NCBI GenBank assembly: GCA_005776735.1
Contig: SXOM01000166.1
Location: forward strand, 1-7,770
Source: Pseudomonadota bacterium
GTDB taxonomy: Bacteria > Myxococcota_A > UBA796 > SXON01
Direction: 5' to 3'
Length of the DNA stretch: 7,770 nucleotides
Shown: positions 1 to 6,233 of the stretch, one piece after another
How the letters are laid out: each line of letters opens with the position of its first letter
How positions within the stretch are numbered: the first letter of the stretch is position 1
Notes under the pieces: generated by a model
What the model was told of the DNA's origin: nothing
The model's database searches: none
The model's input: only the letters and a program-made list of their open reading frames with translations
Position numbers and translations under genes: made by a program

Positions 1-52
1 CGTCGAGGCCGCGCCGGTCGTCGAGGCCGCGCCGGTCGTCGAGGCCGCGCCG
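1..52 (+). repeat. 18-base in-frame tandem repeat coding for VVEAAP
   Basis: The unit gtcgtcgaggccgcgccg occurs almost three times without a mismatch, beginning before the window edge. It lies in frame and encodes the hexapeptide VVEAAP in the linker of the NFU protein. Eighteen is a multiple of three, so gain or loss of copies would keep the frame. The array degenerates after base 52 into other Ala/Pro/Glu codons. The true copy number cannot be seen because the array is cut. Confidence 0.85.
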
Positions 53-403
53 GCCGAGGCGCCACCGAAGAAGAAGGGCCGTGCCAAGGCCAAGGCGGCG
101 CCCGAGCCCGAGCCCGAGCCCGCGGGCCCGGTCGTCGCGGCCGTGCCGGCCACCGACGTCGTCGGCGCCGCGGCCTTCAGCATGGCGCAGGTGCAGGAGC
201 TGTTCGACGAGATGGTGCGCCCTGCGCTGCAGGGCGACGGCGGCGACATCACGCTCCTGCGCATCCAGGGCAACGACGTGTACGTGCGGCTCATCGGGGC
301 CTGCTCCACCTGCCCCTCGTCGATCATGACGATGAAGATGGGGGTCGAGGCGCTCTTGAAGGAGGAGCTCCCCGGCTTCGGCAGCCTCATCCAGGAGGGG
401 TGA
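2..403 (+). CDS. NFU-domain (NifU C-terminal-like) Fe-S cluster carrier protein, 5'-truncated by window edge
   Basis: The visible 133 residues are the C-terminal part of a longer protein; the frame is open to the window edge. Residues 1 to about 60 are low complexity: VVEAAP repeats, then a basic KKKGRAKAKA patch, then EPEPEP. From about residue 61 (M at base 182) there is a complete NFU domain: ELFDEMVRPALQGDGGDITLL, then GACSTCPSSIMTMKMG, where C101 and C104 form the CxxC that in this family binds a [4Fe-4S] cluster between two subunits. NFU proteins carry Fe-S clusters to cytoplasmic apo-enzymes. The upstream linker looks translated because this frame has G or C at nearly every third position while the other two frames do not. 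A stand-alone 73-residue protein starting at ATG 182 is the alternative. What lies N-terminal of the linker is unseen. The NFU assignment is secure; the full architecture is not. Confidence 0.9.
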   Translation, partial: VEAAPVVEAAPVVEAAPAEAPPKKKGRAKAKAAPEPEPEPAGPVVAAVPATDVVGAAAFSMAQVQELFDEMVRPALQGDGGDITLLRIQGNDVYVRLIGACSTCPSSIMTMKMGVEALLKEELPGFGSLIQEG

Positions 404-1418
404 GCCAGCCCTCCCGGCGCCACGCGGCGACGGGGTGTTGCAGGCCCACCTTCCCCACCCAGAGGTCCGCCAGGTCGGCGCCGGCGGCCAGGGCGCGGCC
501 CACCTCGCACCAGCCGAGCCAATACACGCGGTCCTTCGCGTAGACGCCCGGCGCTTCGGGGTCGGCGAGGCCGCGCTTGAGCCGCACGCAGGTGGACCAC
601 GCCTGGCCCGGCCCGACCAGCGGCTCCAGGCCGCGGTACAGGCCGGTGAACCCCTGATCGTGTGCCCGCCGCGCCGCCGCCGCCAGGAGCGCGAGGCGGT
701 CGGCGGCCCCCTCGGGGAGGCCGCACGCCGCCGCTTCGGCCCGCAGCGCCAGCCCCTCTTCGGTCGCGAGGGAGCCCACCAGGCCGAGCTCGAAGAGCCG
801 CAGCGGCTGGCGGGCCCCGGCCACCGAACGCGCGACGTGGACGTCGACCTCGTGGGCCACCAGGGCCCGCAGGTCGGTCGGCGAGCACGCGGCACGCGGG
901 TTGACCCGGAGCACCCGCCGCGGCGCGTCGGCGAGCACCCGGGCGCTCATCACCGGGTCGAGCTCCACCCGCCACGGGAAGCCCCGCGCCGCCAGCGCGG
1001 CGCGCAGCGCGTGGACCAGGTCGTCGACCGGCACCACCTCGCGGTCGGGCGGGCGCACCGGCACGGGATCGTCGGGCGGCTCGCCGTGGGCGTACCAACC
1101 GCTCGCGTCGGCGAGCGCGGAGAACGCCTCGGCGGTGCGGTCGCGCAACGCCAGGACCGACAGCCGGAGCTCGCCCACCGCGGCGTCGACCTCCCGCCCG
1201 AGGGGATGGTCCAGCGGTGCCGCCACGGCGTCGCAGCCCCGCAGCAGCTCGTCGGCGTGAGCCAGCGGCAGGTACCGGAACCGCGCCCCCTTGCCGGCCA
1301 GGAAGCGGGCCCGCGCTTCGACCTCGTCGAGCGGGTTGAGGTGCCGGGACGTGACCAGGCGCCCGTGGAGGAGGTGCAACGCCGCATCGGCTCGGACAAG
1401 ATCGCGCGGCAGGGGCAC
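387..1418 (-). CDS. DUF1704 / MATCAP-type (QEGLA-motif) putative metallopeptidase
   Basis: The 343-residue protein carries the hallmarks of the DUF1704 family, whose characterised animal members (MATCAP/KIAA0895-like) are tubulin tyrosine carboxypeptidases. The zinc motif HEVDVH is at residues 189-194. It is followed by ARQPL (202-206), then by EEGLA (220-224) in the place of the family's QEGLA, whose Glu is the expected third ligand. VYAKDRVYWLG (292-302) matches the conserved C-terminal KDxxYLxG block. No signal peptide or membrane segment is seen, so it is probably cytoplasmic. The bacterial role is unknown; a database name, 'flavohemoglobin expression-modulating QEGLA motif protein', rests on little. 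The GTG start at 1418 is directly abutted by GGAGGT, too close for normal spacing, and an in-frame TAG at 1454-1452 rules out a longer protein. CTG at 1412 lies 7 bases from GGAGG and may be the true start. The 3' end overlaps the NFU gene by 17 bases, tail to tail. Confidence 0.8.
   Translation of the reverse strand: MPLPRDLVRADAALHLLHGRLVTSRHLNPLDEVEARARFLAGKGARFRYLPLAHADELLRGCDAVAAPLDHPLGREVDAAVGELRLSVLALRDRTAEAFSALADASGWYAHGEPPDDPVPVRPPDREVVPVDDLVHALRAALAARGFPWRVELDPVMSARVLADAPRRVLRVNPRAACSPTDLRALVAHEVDVHVARSVAGARQPLRLFELGLVGSLATEEGLALRAEAAACGLPEGAADRLALLAAAARRAHDQGFTGLYRGLEPLVGPGQAWSTCVRLKRGLADPEAPGVYAKDRVYWLGWCEVGRALAAGADLADLWVGKVGLQHPVAAWRREGWLTPPG
394..414. terminator. Weak hairpin at the NFU/DUF1704 convergent junction (possible terminator)
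   Basis: GGAGGG (394-399) is complementary to CCCTCC (409-414), with a 9-base loop that holds the TGA stop of the NFU gene. There is no T-tract on either side, so this is not a standard intrinsic terminator. In DNA this GC-rich, a 6-bp stem can arise by chance. Confidence 0.2.
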
Positions 1419-1466
1419 ACCTCCGGTGTAGCCGACCGCGGGGGCGCCGGGCTATCGGCAGGCGCG
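1419..1466. promoter_or_regulatory. Divergent 48-base gap between the DUF1704 and acyltransferase genes
   Basis: This short GC-rich gap separates two divergent starts, so both promoters must lie here or reach into the opposite gene. I cannot pick out convincing -10 or -35 boxes. On the minus strand, GGAGG at 1424-1420 is a strong ribosome-binding sequence, but only one base separates it from the GTG at 1418. On the plus strand only a weak AGG (1460-1462) stands 4 bases before the ATG at 1467. Confidence 0.4.
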
Positions 1467-2390
1467 ATGGAATTGACGATCGAGGGGATCGCCGCGCTCA
1501 GCGTCGACCGGGTGCGCAGGTACCTGGCGGCGTGGGTCGCCGCCCACCTGGAGTGCGACGAGGCCACGCGGGACGGCCTGCGCGCGCGGCTGCAGGCGGT
1601 GCTCGACGCCGCCACCGAGGCGGAGCTCGACGCGCTGCGGGCCGCGTTCCTCGACGCGGGGAGCGGTTGGCGCCTGTTCCGCGCCGACCCCCTGGCCCAG
1701 CGCATCACCCGCACCTACATGGCGGCGGCCGCGTCGCCCCGGGACGTGGTCGGCGCCGACCACCTGGAGCAGTTCCTGGCGGCGCCCGGGCGAAAGCTCG
1801 TGGTCTGCAACCACCTCTCGTACACCGACACCCAGGTGACCGACGTGGTGCTCGCCCAGGCGGGCCTCGGCGCCGCCGCCGACCGCCTCGTGGCGATCGC
1901 GGGGCCCAAGGTCTACACCGAGGCGTGGCGGCGCATGGCCAGCATCGCGCTGAACACCCGGAAAACCGCCCAATCCAACGTGCTGGCCACCGAACAGGAC
2001 GCGCTCACGCCCCGAGAGTTGGCGATGATCGCGCTGGAGACCCTCGCCGACTGCGGACGGCTGATGGACGAGGGGCGGGTGGTGCTCCTGTACCCCGAGG
2101 GTCGCCGGTCCCGGGACGGGCGGCTTCAGCCCTTCCTGCGCGCCGCCGCACGGTACCTCGCGATCGAGGGGGTGCGCGTGCTCCCGATGGCGCAGACCGG
2201 CGGCGACACCATCTTCCCGGTCGACGCGGCGGTGATGCGGCCCGGCGCGGCCCGCATCGTGTTCGGCGAGGCGTTCTCGCCGCAGGACCACCCCGGCAAG
2301 ACCGGCGCGGTGGCCGAAGCCCATCGCCGGGTCGCGGCGCTCCTGCCTCCGGAGCACCGCCCCCTCGACGGCAGCGCCGCGGTGGGCTGA
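1467..2390 (+). CDS. PlsC-family glycerolipid acyltransferase
   Basis: The 307-residue protein has the blocks of the PlsC/LPLAT acyltransferase family, which moves acyl groups onto lysophosphatidate or related glycerolipids at the inner membrane. Block I is NHLSYTD (115-121), the catalytic H(x4)D pair H116/D121. A block II-like segment runs from AGPKVY to NTRKT (145-167). Block III is YPEGRRSRDG (209-218), in place of the usual EGTRS. Block IV is VLPMAQTGG (238-246). The roughly 100 N-terminal residues are helical and charged, with no obvious membrane span. The ATG at 1467 was chosen because the reading frame further upstream runs antisense through the DUF1704 gene and is not conserved-looking. 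The substrate cannot be named: lysophosphatidate, or another lysophospholipid or lipid A-type acceptor, remain possible. The gene is divergent from the DUF1704 gene and convergent with pmbA. Confidence 0.85.
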   Translation: MELTIEGIAALSVDRVRRYLAAWVAAHLECDEATRDGLRARLQAVLDAATEAELDALRAAFLDAGSGWRLFRADPLAQRITRTYMAAAASPRDVVGADHLEQFLAAPGRKLVVCNHLSYTDTQVTDVVLAQAGLGAAADRLVAIAGPKVYTEAWRRMASIALNTRKTAQSNVLATEQDALTPRELAMIALETLADCGRLMDEGRVVLLYPEGRRSRDGRLQPFLRAAARYLAIEGVRVLPMAQTGGDTIFPVDAAVMRPGAARIVFGEAFSPQDHPGKTGAVAEAHRRVAALLPPEHRPLDGSAAVG

Positions 2391-2414
2391 CCTACGCGGG
2401 CCGGTCAGCTCCCC
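2381..2414. terminator. Inverted repeat containing both stop codons of the convergent plsC-like and pmbA genes
   Basis: GCTGACC (2386-2392) pairs exactly with GGTCAGC (2403-2409) across a 10-base loop. The stem can be extended by a G-T wobble and a G-C pair, then past one mismatch by two more G-C pairs, to 2381/2414. The acyltransferase stop TGA (2388-2390) lies in one arm and the complement of the pmbA stop TGA (2405-2407) in the other. The position suits a bidirectional terminator, but there is no T-tract on either strand, so termination would have to be of a hairpin-only type. Confidence 0.4.
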
Positions 2415-3727
2415 GAGAACTGCATCGCGTCGAAGAACAACGAGGGCGTCCGCAACGACGACCACGTGTACACATCCGACGCGGGCTCGACGAGGTGTCC
2501 CAACACCTCCTCGATGCTCCCCGACACGTTCATCTCCGACAGGTGCTCGACCACCTCGCCGTGCTCGACGAGGAGCCCCTGCACGCCGAAGCTGAAGTCG
2601 CCCGTCAGGCCGTTGCTGTTGCCGCCGAGGAACCCCGTCACGACGATACAGCGCGGAATGTCGCGCAGGATTTGCTCAGGCGTACGCGCACCCGGCTTGA
2701 CCACCCAGTTGCTCCGGCCGCCGGTGGTGGGCGCCATGCCCAGCTTTCGGCCGTAGTAGGTGTTGATGTAGTAGTTGCGCAGGACGCCCGCCTCGATGAC
2801 CGGCATCGTGCGGGCGACGAGCGCGTCGCCGTCCCACGGCCGGGAGCCGAGCCCCCGCGGGATGTCGGGGACGTCGGTGAGGGAAAACGCCGCGTTGGCG
2901 ATCTGCGTGCCGAGGCGCCCCGCCAGGAAGCTCCGCTGCTGATGCAGCTCGCTGCCCGAGAGCGGCCCGCCGAGCACCCCGAGGATCCGCCCCGCCACCT
3001 GGCGCTGCAACAGCATCGGGTAGCGCCCCGACGCGATGGCGTGGCTCCCGAGGCGCTCGGCGGCGCGGTCCCACGCTTCCTTGGCGATGAACCCCGAAGC
3101 GGGGAGGTCGCCGCGGTGATGCGCCGAGTACCAAGACATCGCCTCCGGGCGCCGCCCGCCGGGCTCCTCGAGCGTGATCTCGACGCCGGCGCCGAAGCCG
3201 GTGCTCGCACGCGCCCCTTCGAACCCGTTGGACATCACCCGCACGCTCTGGTCGGACGAGTCGCCCACGTGCATCGTGGCGCTGAGGATGCGCCCGCGGT
3301 CGGGCAACGCGTCGACGGCAGCCTCCAGGGCCAGCGCCGCCTCGCGGCGCGCTTCGACGGGGAGGTCGGCGTAGCCGGCGTCGACGCAGTCGAGCGTGGC
3401 CTCGGACACGCCGCGCCCGCACAGCTCGGCCGGCGGCTGCCGCCGCTCCACCTCGGGCTCGAGCACTCGGGTGGCGGCCACGGCCCGTTCGAGGAACTCG
3501 CGGAGCGCTTCAGGCCGGAGGTCGGAGGTGCTGTGGGCGGAGAACCGGTCGTCGACGAGCAACGACACCGACAGCCCGCGGCTGGTGGCCTGCGTGGCCT
3601 GCTCCAGCTTGCCGGCCCGGCGCATGAGCGACAGCTCCGCGCTGCGCGACACCGACACCGACGCCTCCTCGGCGCCGAGGCGCCGGGCCTGCTCCACCGT
3701 CTGGCGGGCGAGATCGAAGAGGTTCAT
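2405..3727 (-). CDS. pmbA: PmbA/TldE, non-catalytic partner subunit of the TldD/TldE protease
   Basis: The 440-residue protein is full length for the family (about 450 in E. coli). The N-terminal domain has the usual form: LGAEEASVSVSRSAELSLMRRAGKLEQ, followed by GLSVSLLVDDRFSAHSTSDL. The C-terminal domain ends with GGNSNGLTGDFSFGVQG (368-384) and the segment VEHLSEMNVSGSIEEVL, typical of PmbA. It has no HExxxH, as expected: in the E. coli heterodimer the zinc site is in TldD, and TldE helps form the closed chamber that cleaves unfolded peptides. The E. coli pair matures microcin B17 and affects CcdA stability. The start ATG overlaps the tldD stop (ATGA, 3727-3724), so translation is probably coupled and gives the two subunits in similar amounts. 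It is the last gene of the minus-strand run. Confidence 0.93.
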   Translation of the reverse strand: MNLFDLARQTVEQARRLGAEEASVSVSRSAELSLMRRAGKLEQATQATSRGLSVSLLVDDRFSAHSTSDLRPEALREFLERAVAATRVLEPEVERRQPPAELCGRGVSEATLDCVDAGYADLPVEARREAALALEAAVDALPDRGRILSATMHVGDSSDQSVRVMSNGFEGARASTGFGAGVEITLEEPGGRRPEAMSWYSAHHRGDLPASGFIAKEAWDRAAERLGSHAIASGRYPMLLQRQVAGRILGVLGGPLSGSELHQQRSFLAGRLGTQIANAAFSLTDVPDIPRGLGSRPWDGDALVARTMPVIEAGVLRNYYINTYYGRKLGMAPTTGGRSNWVVKPGARTPEQILRDIPRCIVVTGFLGGNSNGLTGDFSFGVQGLLVEHGEVVEHLSEMNVSGSIEEVLGHLVEPASDVYTWSSLRTPSLFFDAMQFSGS

Positions 3728-5136
3728 GCCGACACCCCGCCCACCGACAACTTCGACACCTTCACGGTGGGCATCCCCTGGCTCACCGGCACACTCTGGC
3801 CGTCCTTCCCGCACGTCCACCCTCCTTCGTCGATCTTCAGATCGTTGCCGACCATCTCCACCGTGGCGAGCACGTCCGGGCCGTTCCCGATCAGGTTCAC
3901 GTCCTTGATGGGCCGCGTGAGCCGTCCGTCTTCGATCAAGAACCCGCGCCGCACGTAGAAGGCGAAGTCGCCGGCGCCGATCTGCACCTGGCCGTTGGCG
4001 AAGTCGGCACAGTAGATGCCGCGCTTCACGCTCTGAACGATCTCGTCGGGCGAGTAGGGCCCCGGGTCCATGTAGGTGCTGCGCATCCGCGGCAGCACCA
4101 CGTGGCGGAAGCTCTCGCGCCGACCCGAGCCGGTGACCGGCACCCCGTAGTGGCGGGCGCTGATCTCGTCGTGCAGGAAGCCGCGCAGGATGCCGTCGTC
4201 GACGAGCACGGTGCGCTGGGGCTCGTTGCCCTCGTCGTCGGTGTTGATGCTGCCGCGCGCGTGCGGCAGGGTGCCGTCGTCCACCACCGTCACGCCCGCG
4301 GGCGCGATGCGCTGGCCCACGCGGTCGGCGAAGATGCTGATCCCCTTGCGGTTGAAGTCGGCCTCCAGGCCGTGCCCGATGGCTTCGTGCAGCAGGATGC
4401 CCGACGAGCCGGCCCCGAGCACCACCGTCATCTCGCCGGCCGGCGCCTTGACGGCCTCGAAGAGCGCGACGGTGTCGTCCACGGCCTTGCGGCACATCCG
4501 ATCCGTGCGCTCCGGGGTGTAGAACTCCAACCCGGCGCGCTGCGCGAGGTTGGCGTTGGACGACTCCTTCTTTCCGGCCGCTTCGGCGGTGCACACCACC
4601 CAGCCCCGCGTCATCGGCTGGTAGTCGTAGACCAGGCGGCCGTCGGGCCGGGCGATGAGGATGTGCTTGAAGCTGTCGCCGAGCGAGGTCTCCACCCGGA
4701 TCACGCGCGCGTCGGCGGCGAACGCCCGCCGCTCCCACTCGCGGACCAGCGCCACCCGGGTTTGCAGGTCGACCTGCTCCCAGGGTTGCTGGGCCGAGTA
4801 GCGGTCGGCCACCGCGCGGGGCGCGAGCGCGACGGGCGCGGTGCGCCGCGTGCCCTCGGCGATCTCCGCGGCCACGCGAGCCGCCGCGATCATCGCCGCT
4901 TCGGACAGGTCTTCGGTGTAGGCGTACCCCACCTGGTCGCCGACCACGACCCGCACGCCCACGCCGAGGTCGACGTGGGTGGACGCCCGGTTGACCTTGC
5001 CGTCGGAGAGCGCCACCGACGTGCTCCCGGAGTGTTCGAAGTACAGGTCGGCGTCGTCGGCGCCGCGCGAGAGCGCGACGGCGAGCACACGGCGACACAG
5101 CTCGGCGTCGATGCCGAACGAGAGGAAGTGGTTCAC
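3724..5136 (-). CDS. tldD: TldD, catalytic zinc metalloprotease subunit
   Basis: The 470-residue protein matches TldD in length (481 in E. coli) and domain order. The N-terminal domain includes ADDADLYFEHSGSTSVALSD and GVGVRVVVGDQVGYAYTEDL. The zinc motif HEAIGH is at residues 250-255, with E258 just beyond it in HGLEADFNRKG. C442 in TCGKDGQSVPVSQGMPTV corresponds to the cysteine zinc ligand known from E. coli TldD. All expected active-site residues are present, so the enzyme should be functional. Its known role is to degrade or trim unfolded peptides together with TldE inside the cytoplasm. The GTG start at 5136 overlaps the aroC stop (GTGA) and has GGAG (5145-5142) 5 bases upstream, inside the aroC end. 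No precursor peptide gene lies nearby, so a housekeeping role is likelier than a dedicated RiPP role. Confidence 0.95.
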   Translation of the reverse strand: MNHFLSFGIDAELCRRVLAVALSRGADDADLYFEHSGSTSVALSDGKVNRASTHVDLGVGVRVVVGDQVGYAYTEDLSEAAMIAAARVAAEIAEGTRRTAPVALAPRAVADRYSAQQPWEQVDLQTRVALVREWERRAFAADARVIRVETSLGDSFKHILIARPDGRLVYDYQPMTRGWVVCTAEAAGKKESSNANLAQRAGLEFYTPERTDRMCRKAVDDTVALFEAVKAPAGEMTVVLGAGSSGILLHEAIGHGLEADFNRKGISIFADRVGQRIAPAGVTVVDDGTLPHARGSINTDDEGNEPQRTVLVDDGILRGFLHDEISARHYGVPVTGSGRRESFRHVVLPRMRSTYMDPGPYSPDEIVQSVKRGIYCADFANGQVQIGAGDFAFYVRRGFLIEDGRLTRPIKDVNLIGNGPDVLATVEMVGNDLKIDEGGWTCGKDGQSVPVSQGMPTVKVSKLSVGGVSA

Positions 5137-6233
5137 GGAGTCTCCGGAGCGTCGTTGAGCGGAAGCGGACGGTCGAGCCAGTGGTCCAGCAGCACGAGGC
5201 AGGCCATCGCCTCGACCATCGGGACCGCGCGCGGGAGCACGCAGGGGTCGTGTCGTCCCCGCGCGGCGAGGGTGTGGGGTTGGTTGTGCACGTCCACGGT
5301 CGTCTGGGCCGAGAAGACGGTGGCGACCGGCTTGAAGGCCACCGAGAAGAGCACCGGCATGCCGTTGGAGATTCCCCCCTGGATGCCGCCCGAGTGGTTG
5401 GTGAGCGTGCGGGGGAGGCCGTCGGGCCCGGGCACGAAGGGGTCGTTGTTCTCGGAGCCCCGGCGGGCCGCACCCGCGTAGCCGGAGCCCGACTCGAACC
5501 CCTTGGCCGCCGGCAACGACAACATCGCCTTGGCGAGATCGGCCTCGAGCTTGTCGAACACCGGCGACCCGAGGCCCGCCGGCACACCGCGCGCGACACA
5601 TCGGATGACCCCGCCCAGGGTGTCACCGTCGCGACGCGCCTCGATGATATCCGCTTCCATCGTTGATGATACTGATACATCCGGGCAACGCACGGGCGAT
5701 GCGTCGACCTCGGCCCGCGTGAGGGTGTCGACGTCGACGGGGCCCGCCCGCCGCGTGCCCACCTGCTCCACCCAGGCCACCACCTCGATCCCGGCGTGGC
5801 CGAGGACCTGCCGGGCCACCGCACCGGCGGCCACGCGGCCGACCGTCTCGCGGGCACTGGCGCGACCGCCCCCCCGCCAGTCGCGCACCCCGTACCGCGC
5901 TTCGGTGGTGAAGTCGGCGTGGGACGGGCGGTAGAGCTCCTTCATCTCGACGTACGGCGTGGCGTCGGCGTCGTGGTTGCGAAACAGCATCGCCAGGGGC
6001 GTACCCAGCGTGCGCCCCTCGAAGAGCCCGCTGAGGAGCTCGGGCTCGTCGGCCTCGCGGCGCGGCGAGGTGAGCGGCCCTTGTCCGGGGCGCCTCCGCG
6101 CCAGCTCGGCGCCGATCGCGGCGACGTCGAGCCGCAGTCCGGGCGGCACACCGTCGATGACCACGCCCAGCGCGGCGCCGTGGCTCTCCCCGAAGGTCGT
6201 GACGACGAATCGACGCCCGAACGAGCTGCCCAT
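5133..6233 (-). CDS. aroC: Chorismate synthase
   Basis: The 366-residue protein is a complete chorismate synthase, the FMN-dependent enzyme that turns 5-enolpyruvylshikimate-3-phosphate into chorismate for aromatic amino acids, folate and quinones. Family signatures are clear: GESHGAALGVVIDG (15-28, with the catalytic-type H18), PSHAD (103-107, second conserved His), RGGGRASARETVGRVAAGA (120-138), NHSGGIQGGISNG (279-291) and RGRHDPCVLPRAVPMVEAMA (325-344). The ATG at 6233 gives the canonical N-terminus MGSSFGRRFVVTTFGESHG and has GGAG (6246-6243) 9 bases upstream; the longer frame is rejected. The start overlaps the stop of the preceding gene (TGATG) and the end overlaps tldD (GTGA). Residues around 186-190 (VSVSS) use A-ending codons unlike the rest of the gene. 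It lies away from other aro genes as far as this window shows. Confidence 0.97.
   Translation of the reverse strand: MGSSFGRRFVVTTFGESHGAALGVVIDGVPPGLRLDVAAIGAELARRRPGQGPLTSPRREADEPELLSGLFEGRTLGTPLAMLFRNHDADATPYVEMKELYRPSHADFTTEARYGVRDWRGGGRASARETVGRVAAGAVARQVLGHAGIEVVAWVEQVGTRRAGPVDVDTLTRAEVDASPVRCPDVSVSSTMEADIIEARRDGDTLGGVIRCVARGVPAGLGSPVFDKLEADLAKAMLSLPAAKGFESGSGYAGAARRGSENNDPFVPGPDGLPRTLTNHSGGIQGGISNGMPVLFSVAFKPVATVFSAQTTVDVHNQPHTLAARGRHDPCVLPRAVPMVEAMACLVLLDHWLDRPLPLNDAPETP
5142..5145 (-). promoter_or_regulatory. Ribosome-binding site of tldD inside the end of aroC
   Basis: GGAG on the minus strand, 5 bases before the GTG at 5136. It supports this start over the open frame that continues upstream into aroC. 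Confidence 0.55.

Noticed and set aside
1..52. Tandem repeat as a CRISPR array or iteron
   Set aside because: The units are directly contiguous with no spacers and are in frame with a coding sequence at a period of 18, so a protein-coding repeat explains them.
435..1466. Long plus-strand open frame running antisense through the DUF1704 gene and into the acyltransferase frame
   Set aside because: Its translation is low-complexity Arg/Gly/Pro/His-rich with no family motif. It is the expected side effect of very high GC with few stop codons; the acyltransferase domain begins only after ATG 1467.
1532..3958. 808-codon plus-strand open frame
   Set aside because: It shifts frame through the acyltransferase gene and is antisense to pmbA and the end of tldD. 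The composition is Arg/Pro/Ala-rich and no recognisable domain appears.
2405..5136. tldD-pmbA as part of a RiPP (microcin-like) cluster
   Set aside because: No precursor peptide, cyclodehydratase, dehydrogenase or exporter gene is visible. TldD/PmbA are widespread in bacteria without such clusters.
4102..5481. 459-codon plus-strand open frame opposite tldD and aroC
   Set aside because: It is a mirror of the codon pattern of two clearly identified genes on the minus strand and has no motif of its own.
3728..5857. Apparent N-terminal extension of PmbA giving a 1150-residue protein
   Set aside because: The upstream part is an alternative frame through tldD and aroC. PmbA's family N-terminus begins at the ATG at 3727, which forms an ATGA overlap with tldD.
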